Both the position numbers and the translations under genes were made by a program. Below are positions 58,422 to 64,000 of a stretch of 64,000 nucleotides of DNA, piece after piece. The stretch spans positions 80,827 through 144,826 of the forward strand of contig CABUZK010000002.1 of the NCBI GenBank assembly GCA_902496115.1, read 5' to 3'. The stretch comes from an uncultured Collinsella sp. (lineage in GTDB: Bacteria > Actinomycetota > Coriobacteriia > Coriobacteriales > Coriobacteriaceae). The notes below the pieces were generated by a model, which was given only the letters and a program-made list of their open reading frames with translations, searched no databases and had not been told where the DNA came from. Each line of letters opens with the position of its first letter. The first letter of the stretch is position 1.

Positions 58422-60368
58422 CTAGAACGTTCCGCCGCCGCCTCCGCCGACGCCGCCACCGCCGCCACCGGAAAAGCCGCCGCCGCTGCCGCCGCTCGAG
58501 CTATCGGAACTCGAAGCCAGCTCGCGGATGGTCTCGTGATACACATCGTTGAACGAATCGAGCGGAGACTCGTTGCCGTAGTGATGGTAATACCACCAGT
58601 AGCAGGGGTAGTTGTCGTAGAAATCGTCGCTGTTGCGCAGGTCCGCAGGCACGGCCTCGGCCAGCTGTCGCAGCACTTCTTTCGAAACGCCCAGGGCAAC
58701 GCCCATCACCAGCAGCTTGTTCCACAAGATCAGGTCGCTGGGGATGGCCTCCTTCAGGCGCGTAAAGTCCTCGAGCCAATGCTTGAGCGCCTTGCAGCGA
58801 GCCGCCACCTCGGCGCCCTCCGGCGTGTAACGACGGAAGGTGCAGCTCAGGACAAAGCCCACGATTGTGACGGGGATCGAGATCATAGCGGCACCGACGT
58901 TGGCGTCCGCAAAGTCGGTATAGAACAGAGAGCCCAGAATGCCAAAGACGATGATGATGCCGAGAACCAGGCCGGCCACCATCGCGATAGTGCCATCCGA
59001 TGCAATAAGCTCGCGCGCTTCCAGCTTGCCCTTAACTGTGCTCTGATAGTCCTCGAGCTTGTCGCCAACAGATGTGGTGCGCTCGCTAGCGTACTCCTCC
59101 AGCTCGCTAAACGTGCGCGAACGGACTCCGTCCTTATCGGGCTTAACGCCGGCGAAGAAGACCTTGAGCACATCGCGATCGATGCCGTCCTTCTTGGCAG
59201 CCTTCCAGGCCTCGTCGGTCACTGTGATGCGATACGTCTGCTCCTCTTTTTCGCGACGGAGCAGACCCTTCTTCTTGGTCTCGGTCGCTTCTTCCAGCTT
59301 GATCACGCGGTCGTCGGTCAGCTTCATCAGCGTGGCGATATATGCCTGATCGGGCACGTCGTTCCAGCTCATAAGAGCTGCAAGCACCGCGGGATGGTCG
59401 GCCGAGGGCACATCGCGGAAGTACTCGTCTTGGAAGAGCGGCTTGGGCTTGGGCCTGCGCAGCTTGAGCATCACGATCACACCGGTATAGGCAACCGCCA
59501 CGACAACACACGCCACGGCAATCGCGCCGGCAACCGCACGCGCGTGCTCACGGCGGGCGTTGGCCTCGTCGGCCCATTCCTTCTCTTCATTCAGAATCGT
59601 CGACATGCGCTCTTCGCTCGAGGCGGCAAGCTGTGGCACCCAGTCGCTGGGGAAAGCGATGCGCGCCTCGGCGAACTCGCCCTCATACACGCAGGGAATG
59701 GTGTAGGTGACCATGGGCTCGCTCTCGTCGAGCGACACGTCGCCCGTCAGAGAACCATGGCCCCATGCGCGGAAGTTATCGCCCTTGACGGCAGCCGTCC
59801 CGGCAGCGGCATTTGCGAAGTAGACTTCCATCTCGACATCATCGGAATCCGCAGACCAGCCGTCGCCCACAAACTTCCAGTAGAGCTCGGCAGTATCGGC
59901 CCAGTTCATGACCGCACCGGTCATGGTGTAGCTCACGTAATAGATCGCGCTGTCGCCGCTCTCGTGGGGGCTGAACACCTTAATCCTTACGCCGTCACCG
60001 GTCTGCTCGACCGTGTAGACGCCAGAGTCGCCCTTGTTCGCGTTATCGACTTTGTTAAACGCGGCATCGTCTTCCTCAACGCTCAGCACATCGACGCCCG
60101 CCGTGCCGCCCTGCTGGTTGGTGCCCGTATTGATCTCCCAAAACACGCCGTTAATATCGTCATCGAAATCAAACTGGCGTCCCTCGACAACGGTCAGCGA
60201 GCCGTCGGCCTCGACCGTGGCGCCGATATAGGTTTGGGTCATGGAGTAGCCGTCGGCGTGTGCGGCGACAGGCAGCAGCAACAACGCAAGCGCGACGAGC
60301 ACGCAGGCGGAAGCGAATCGCGCAAACAGGCAGCGCTGCCGACAAGTATTGGCAACGGGGGCGTTCAT
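58422..60368 (-). CDS. DUF2207-family membrane protein
   Basis: A 648-residue protein. A signal/anchor (FASACVLVALALLLLPVAAHA) lies at about residues 17-37, then a DUF2207 outer domain (TQTYIGATVEADGSLTVVEGRQFDFDDDINGVFWEI), a membrane helix near 285-305, an inner domain and two more helices near 455-505. The C-terminus is glycine-rich (GGGFSGGGGGGVGGGGGGTF), a common ending in this family (YciQ-like). Function unknown; a role in the envelope is assumed. Start at 60368 has AAAGGATG upstream. Confidence 0.85.
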   Translation of the reverse strand: MNAPVANTCRQRCLFARFASACVLVALALLLLPVAAHADGYSMTQTYIGATVEADGSLTVVEGRQFDFDDDINGVFWEINTGTNQQGGTAGVDVLSVEEDDAAFNKVDNANKGDSGVYTVEQTGDGVRIKVFSPHESGDSAIYYVSYTMTGAVMNWADTAELYWKFVGDGWSADSDDVEMEVYFANAAAGTAAVKGDNFRAWGHGSLTGDVSLDESEPMVTYTIPCVYEGEFAEARIAFPSDWVPQLAASSEERMSTILNEEKEWADEANARREHARAVAGAIAVACVVVAVAYTGVIVMLKLRRPKPKPLFQDEYFRDVPSADHPAVLAALMSWNDVPDQAYIATLMKLTDDRVIKLEEATETKKKGLLRREKEEQTYRITVTDEAWKAAKKDGIDRDVLKVFFAGVKPDKDGVRSRTFSELEEYASERTTSVGDKLEDYQSTVKGKLEARELIASDGTIAMVAGLVLGIIIVFGILGSLFYTDFADANVGAAMISIPVTIVGFVLSCTFRRYTPEGAEVAARCKALKHWLEDFTRLKEAIPSDLILWNKLLVMGVALGVSKEVLRQLAEAVPADLRNSDDFYDNYPCYWWYYHHYGNESPLDSFNDVYHETIRELASSSDSSSGGSGGGFSGGGGGGVGGGGGGTF

Positions 60369-60496
60369 AGGCACATCCTTTGTCTGTAAAACCAACATCG
60401 CCATTGTCCCACGTTTGCGGGCACACATGACGAACATCTAGGCGACCGGAGTGCCAAACGGGATGAAAGTCACGCCCGCACCCCGACACTTGGAAA

Positions 60497-60530
60497 ACGA
60501 TCTATTGGGGACGGAGGAAAACGGATCATT
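60497..60530 (+). repeat. GGGAC-family element, decayed copy 5
   Basis: TTGGGGACGGAGGAAAACGG, continuing ATCATT, is identical (26 bp, 60505-60530) to copy 1 on the other strand (3079-3104). Its left arm has decayed to ACGATCTA, so only GATC pairs with GATC. Confidence 0.7.
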
Positions 60531-60754
60531 GGGTTGAACCGACAGACAGCAACAAATTTGTTGTTTAGGACGCTCTTTGGCCGAATCCCGCGCCAACAAT
60601 AGATACCACTTCACAGCTCCGTCACAGGTGTAGCGGCTTTGTGTGGGCTCGGCATGCGCTGATTGAGCCACCAGTCGAGGGGCATAAAGCAGTTGAGCGA
60701 AAACGGTTTGCCCCTTTGCCGTTCGCTCGAGGATCATGTCCCCCTTTTCCGCGG

Positions 60755-60788
60755 AAACCCCGGCAGTTGCGAAGAGCTGCCGGGGTTT
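60755..60788. terminator. Strong hairpin with A/T flanks upstream of gluQ
   Basis: AAACCCCGGCAG (60755-60766) pairs with CTGCCGGGGTTT (60777-60788) over 12 bp. It looks like a bidirectional terminator, but no clear gene ends here on either strand. It may close a small RNA from the spacer or protect gluQ from read-through. Confidence 0.75.
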
Positions 60789-60912
60789 CTGTTGTCTAAG
60801 GTGCCAAGTTGACGGACAGGAATTAAAGCACCGAGTCTGCAGCCCGCCATACGCAATGCGGGGCCTCGACAACTTGCGGACCACAGTGACGCCTCCCCAT
60901 CGCGCCCCGCGC

Positions 60913-60918
60913 TATACT
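60913..60918 (+). promoter_or_regulatory. -10 box of gluQ, likely leaderless
   Basis: TATACT ends 7 bases before the ATG at 60926, so transcription should start at or next to the first codon. No ribosome site precedes the ATG, which fits a leaderless message. The -35 is weak. Confidence 0.55.
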
Positions 60919-60925
60919 CGTCCGC

Positions 60926-61936
60926 ATGGATATCAAAACACGCAACATAGCAACGCCCGCCGCGGATGCGCCAACGACGCAGCCCGCCTCCGTTCCCGCG
61001 CCCGTCGTGGGGCGCTTTGCCCCGTCGCCATCGGGCCGCATGCACCTGGGCAACGTGTTCAGCTGCCTCTGCTCGTGGCTTTCGGCCCGCAGCCAAGGCG
61101 GCAGCATTGTGTTGCGCATCGAGGACCTGGACGATCGCTGTAAGCGCCCGGAACTTGCCGCTCAACTGATTGACGACCTGGCCTGGCTAGGGCTTGAGTG
61201 GGACGAAGGCCCCTACTACCAGCACGATCGCCTCGACCTGTACGAGAGCGCCTTGCGCCAGCTGCAGGGCGCTGGCCTCACCTACCCCTGTTTTTGCACG
61301 CGCGCCGAGCTCCACGCCGCGAGTGCGCCGCACGCCAGCGACGGCACGCCCATCTACCGCGGCGCCTGCCGAGGCCTTTCTGCCGAAGAGGTCGCCCGCC
61401 GCAGTGCCCTGCGCGCCCCGGCCACGCGCCTGCGCGTGCCCGCCGTCGACGACCTCGCAGACGATGTGATCGAATTCGTGGACCGCACGTATGGTGCTCA
61501 ATGCGAAGCACTCGCCACCGAGTGCGGCGACTTTTTGGTGCGCCGCAGCGACGGCGTGTTTGCCTACCAGCTGGCTGTGGTGGTCGATGACGCCGCCATG
61601 GGTGTTACCGAGATCGTACGCGGATGCGACCTGCTTGGCTCCACGCCACGCCAGATCTACCTGCAGCATCTGCTGGGACTTCCCACGCCGCACTACGCGC
61701 ACATTCCGCTGCTCATGTCGCCAGACGGCCGCCGCCTTTCCAAGCGCGATCGCGATCTGGACCTGGGCGAGCTCCGCGCCCGCTTTGGCACACCCGAGGC
61801 ACTGCTGGGCTGGCTCGCCGGGCAAACGGGCATCGCACCGGACACCACGCCGCGCTCTGCCGAGCAACTGGTCGAGCACTTTAGCTGGGACGTCATCCGC
61901 GCACACCGGGAGAACATCACCGTAACGGCCGAGTAG
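60926..61936 (+). CDS. gluQ: Glutamyl-Q tRNA(Asp) synthetase
   Basis: A 336-residue paralogue of glutamyl-tRNA synthetase without the anticodon domain. RFAPSPSGRMHLGNVFS near residue 30-46 is the HIGH-like motif, RIEDLDDRCKRPE follows, CFCTRAELH with Y and C downstream is the zinc site typical of GluQ-RS, and RRLSKRDRDLDL near 272 is the KMSKS-like motif. It loads glutamate onto queuosine of tRNA-Asp. Slightly longer than usual (about 300) by an N-terminal Ala/Pro stretch. Confidence 0.93.
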   Translation: MDIKTRNIATPAADAPTTQPASVPAPVVGRFAPSPSGRMHLGNVFSCLCSWLSARSQGGSIVLRIEDLDDRCKRPELAAQLIDDLAWLGLEWDEGPYYQHDRLDLYESALRQLQGAGLTYPCFCTRAELHAASAPHASDGTPIYRGACRGLSAEEVARRSALRAPATRLRVPAVDDLADDVIEFVDRTYGAQCEALATECGDFLVRRSDGVFAYQLAVVVDDAAMGVTEIVRGCDLLGSTPRQIYLQHLLGLPTPHYAHIPLLMSPDGRRLSKRDRDLDLGELRARFGTPEALLGWLAGQTGIAPDTTPRSAEQLVEHFSWDVIRAHRENITVTAE

Positions 61937-61951
61937 CCAAACGCCTTGCCG

Positions 61952-62677
61952 CTACGCAACATCCCAGGGCTGGAGTTCGTCGCCCAGGCGAACGATGCAG
62001 TCGTAGAGCACGGTGTGGCGCTCGGCCGGGTTGGCGTCGCGATGAAAATGGCCGTAGTACCAGCGCTTGAAGTCCAAGCGATCTTCCAGCTCATCGAAAA
62101 ATGCCGTAAGTCGATCGACGTCGGGGCAATTCCAGCCGGGTGCCGGATAGAGCGTGGGCGAAAGCATGCGCGTAGAGCAGGTGTGGGTGATCACGTAGTC
62201 GACCTTCCAGCCCACACTGTCGAGCTTTGTCCGCGCCTCCTCAAAGTTGCGCTCGTCCGGCAACTCCTGCGGCCACCAGCTGGAATAGGGAATGCGGTAT
62301 TCCTTGTCCACGCTCGTGGCGCCGCCCATGGTAAAGATCGTTGAGCCGTCGAGCTCAAAAACCTCGCCGCGCGTCAGGCGCCGTATGGGAGAGGTATCCG
62401 ACAGACGCTGCGTCAGCCCACCGTGCCACAGCTCCATGGGGCGCTCCGCCCAATGATCGAAACGCTCGTGGTTGCCGTCGACGAACAGCGCGGTATAGGG
62501 ACGCGATTCCAGCCAGGCGATGTCGGCGCACTCCTCGGCAGAGAAATCCCACGGAAAGCCAAAGTCGCCCGCGACGATGAGATAGTCGTCGCTCGTCAGG
62601 CTATCCCCAAGGTCCCAATCGCGCAGCTTTTGCATGTCGAGGCCGCCGTGAATATCGCCCGTCACATAGACCGTCAT
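61952..62677 (-). CDS. Calcineurin-like metallophosphoesterase
   Basis: A 241-residue enzyme with the five phosphoesterase blocks: VTGDIHGGLD (D-x-H), IVAGDFGFPWDF (G-D), DGNHERFD (G-N-H-E), THTCSTRM (His) and YYGHFHRD (G-H-x-H). Substrate could be a phosphoprotein, nucleotide or phosphodiester; not known. It overlaps the next upstream metallophosphoesterase by 4 bp (ATGA), so the two are translated together. Confidence 0.9.
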   Translation of the reverse strand: MTVYVTGDIHGGLDMQKLRDWDLGDSLTSDDYLIVAGDFGFPWDFSAEECADIAWLESRPYTALFVDGNHERFDHWAERPMELWHGGLTQRLSDTSPIRRLTRGEVFELDGSTIFTMGGATSVDKEYRIPYSSWWPQELPDERNFEEARTKLDSVGWKVDYVITHTCSTRMLSPTLYPAPGWNCPDVDRLTAFFDELEDRLDFKRWYYGHFHRDANPAERHTVLYDCIVRLGDELQPWDVA

Positions 62678-63342
62678 CGGATCACCACTTCCCTCTTATA
62701 ACTTTCGAGATCGTGCTCGACCTGCTCGTCGCCCGTGGCATTGACCCACCACGGCCATTTAACGCAACACATCGGCTCGTCTACCTGCGCAAACCAAGCT
62801 TTGAGCTCCTCCAAGCTCACCGGGGCGTAGCTGTTGGCGTCCACGCCCACGTCATAGCGCAGCAGTCCCTGCCTGCGGTTGAACTCGTTGTATGCGCCGC
62901 CGCAACTGTGGATATGCCCGTGCAAATGCCAGCTGCCGTGCGACATGCCCTGCCAGTCGACCATGGGATAGTGGCTCAGCACGATTTTTTGGCAGTTGAT
63001 CTTGAGCGCGCAAATGGGCGGCTCGACGATAAAAGCATCCGCTACCGCAGGCTGCGTCCAGTCTTTGTCGTGGTTGCCGGGCAGCAGATGGACGCGCTTG
63101 CAGGCAATGCTTTTGCGCAGCTCGTAGGCGTCTTGGACCGTCATCTTAAAGCTAAAGTCACCCAAGATGTAGAGCTCGTCATCCGCAGCAACCTTGCTGT
63201 TAATGTTGGCGACCATGGCATCGTTCATCTGCGCAACAGTCGACCAAGGCCTATCGCTAAGCCGTAGCATGTTCTCGTGTCCAAAGTGAGTATCGCCGGT
63301 AAACCAGATCACGGGGACCTCCTGTTGCTGCGGGGTATCCAT
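62674..63342 (-). CDS. Calcineurin-like metallophosphoesterase
   Basis: A 222-residue enzyme of the same fold but a different subgroup: WFTGDTHFGHENML (D-x-H), ILGDFSFKM (G-D), LPGNHDKDW (G-N-H-D), LSHYPMVDW (His) and HLHGHIHSCGG (G-H-x-H). The subgroup resembles phage and bacterial proteins annotated as phosphohydrolases. It is translationally coupled to the gene after it. The C-terminus is Trp-rich (CVKWPWWVNAT). Confidence 0.9.
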   Translation of the reverse strand: MDTPQQQEVPVIWFTGDTHFGHENMLRLSDRPWSTVAQMNDAMVANINSKVAADDELYILGDFSFKMTVQDAYELRKSIACKRVHLLPGNHDKDWTQPAVADAFIVEPPICALKINCQKIVLSHYPMVDWQGMSHGSWHLHGHIHSCGGAYNEFNRRQGLLRYDVGVDANSYAPVSLEELKAWFAQVDEPMCCVKWPWWVNATGDEQVEHDLESYKREVVIR

Positions 63343-63352
63343 CCCTTAGGGC

Positions 63353-63592
63353 TTACCCCTCGTTCTTCCATCCAAACGGGTCGAGCACCCAAAAAATCAG
63401 ATCGAGTACGCCGCCGGTCATCATGGCGCCGGCAAGGGCCATGCAAACGTGCAGAGAACTGGCACTTCGGAGCACGTCGAATGGCCCCAGAACGGCCAGC
63501 AGCGCGACCGCTGCGCCGGCAAGGCACAACGCGAGGCACGGCCCCGCGTCCTTGACGCACTTCTTTGCGAGATGCTTGGTGTTATCGCTCAT
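63353..63592 (-). CDS. Small two-helix membrane protein, function unknown
   Basis: A 79-residue protein with two hydrophobic segments (about residues 15-35, PCLALCLAGAAVALLAVLGPF, and 43-63, HVCMALAGAMMTGGVLDLIFW). AGGAG lies 10 bases ahead of the ATG at 63592. It lies 10 bp before the metallophosphoesterase gene and is likely its operon partner. No family recognised. Confidence 0.6.
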   Translation of the reverse strand: MSDNTKHLAKKCVKDAGPCLALCLAGAAVALLAVLGPFDVLRSASSLHVCMALAGAMMTGGVLDLIFWVLDPFGWKNEG

Positions 63593-63910
63593 TGGTATCG
63601 AACTCCTTAGAGGATCGTTGTTTGGGTACATGCCGCCGCGGCAGAGCAGGGCGGCAGGGTAAGTGTCCCATGCCGTGCGGACACGTTTTTAAACCCATGT
63701 ATCCGCAGGGACCCATGTCCTTGCAGAACACCCCCGAAGAATCGTCTAAGCCGCTGGCGGGCAACATACTGAACAGGGGGTCTTTCCTCGTTTGAGCGCG
63801 GTCGCCAGTGGCACGCTTGTTCTAATGGCATTTTGAGGAAGGTTTTTGCATCCCCCAGAACGGTGATAAATCTTGCCGTTCGGGGGTGCGGACGATTTCT
63901 TGGACCGCGC
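63593..63910. other. Spacer and probable right end of an IS3-family element
   Basis: It contains no gene. A hairpin at 63848-63889 (GCA..CCCCC..AACGG with CCGTT..GGGGG..TGC) lies just after the transposase stop on the minus strand and probably belongs to the insertion sequence end or its terminator. The piece ACGGTGATAAATC (63860-63872) recurs at 14299-14311. The rest holds the promoter for the small membrane protein. Confidence 0.5.
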
Positions 63911-64000
63911 CTAGGCGTATCCAAGCTTCCTGCGGTACTCCATCGGGCTCAGCCACCCGAGGGACTTCTTGATCCGCTCCTCACGATAGTACACGAGGTA
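63911..64000 (-). mobile_element. IS3-family transposase (orfB), C-terminal end, cut by the window edge
   Basis: On the minus strand the last 29 codons before TAG (63911-63913) read YLVYYREERIKKSLGWLSP, then MEYRRKLGYA. This is the standard C-terminus of IS3/IS150-type DDE transposases (Y-I..YN..R....LG.LSP.EYR). The rest lies outside the window, so completeness is unknown. Confidence 0.88.

Larger units (their letters stand above)
60369..60925. other. Spacer upstream of gluQ with repeat and terminator
   Basis: It holds the repeat at 60497-60530, a GAGCG..CGCTC imperfect hairpin near 60693-60730 and a strong hairpin at 60755-60788. A minus-strand reading frame from 60738 (after GGGGGAC) was considered, but its codon use is poor and it runs into the repeat. 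The rest is unassigned. Confidence 0.45.

Noticed and set aside
58341..60389. Plus-strand frame opposite the DUF2207 gene (682 codons)
   Set aside because: Shadow frame; the minus-strand gene has a signal peptide, membrane helices and a ribosome site.
60438..60738. Minus-strand frame starting at 60738 after GGGGGAC
   Set aside because: The ribosome site is good, but codon use is unlike the neighbours, no family is seen and the frame runs through the dispersed repeat.

Overview
The window looks like a chromosomal segment from a Coriobacteriia gut anaerobe, most likely Collinsella or a close relative. This rests on the high G+C, the overall gene style (zinc-ribbon membrane proteins, RicT with a long Arg-rich tail, archaeal-style type IA topoisomerase, many PTS genes) and a heavy load of short intergenic palindromes. 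The species is an inference; no rRNA or marker comparison was possible.

Layout. 1-0.7 kb: a Phd/YefM-RelE/ParE-type toxin-antitoxin pair. 0.8-14.1 kb: an amino sugar island. It holds a DeoR-family regulator, galactose mutarotase (galM), an orphan mannose-family PTS IIB with a lost active histidine, tRNA-Thr, a YhcH protein, a LacC-like sugar-phosphate kinase, a LacX-like epimerase, a flavodoxin, nagA, agaS, a GntR/HutC regulator, and a PTS operon IIA-yajC-IIB-IIC-IID. Together these fit uptake of N-acetylgalactosamine/galactosamine (host mucin sugars), deacetylation, conversion to tagatose-6-P and phosphorylation. The aldolase is not in the window. Two operator-like palindromes resembling DasR/NagR sites tie agaS and the PTS operon to the GntR regulator.

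14.8-22 kb: a DUF2975/XRE pair, a SurA-like membrane protein, NAD-type isocitrate dehydrogenase, a HEAT-like protein, a 3-hydroxyisobutyrate dehydrogenase-family enzyme with a striking His/Cys tail, a DegV protein and the ribosome hibernation factor. 22.3-30.9 kb: a solute-binding-like lipoprotein, a DUF559-like protein, comF, then ricT-holB-tmk and a beta-lactamase-like Tat lipoprotein. 31-43.7 kb: a zinc-ribbon membrane protein, topoisomerase, hypB-hypA, tatC-tatA, a STAS protein, an aminotransferase, nhaA, ppaC and a ROK glucokinase. 44-57 kb: a GntR regulator with manA, pcrA, uppP, a universal stress protein, hipBA, a BceRS-like two-component system and purH. 57.2-64 kb: a GNAT enzyme, a DUF2207 protein, gluQ, two metallophosphoesterases, and the 3' end of an IS3-family transposase running off the edge.

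The most unusual feature is the intergenic repeat content. There are three about 220-bp MITE-like elements sharing arms with a GAGTACTGT core. There is also a family of about 31-nt hairpins with a conserved GGGAC-containing centre but different, self-complementary arms, a pair of palindromes with identical 17-bp arms, a perfect 37-bp inverted repeat, and several other structured spacers. The covarying 31-nt hairpins are the best candidate for an undescribed system.
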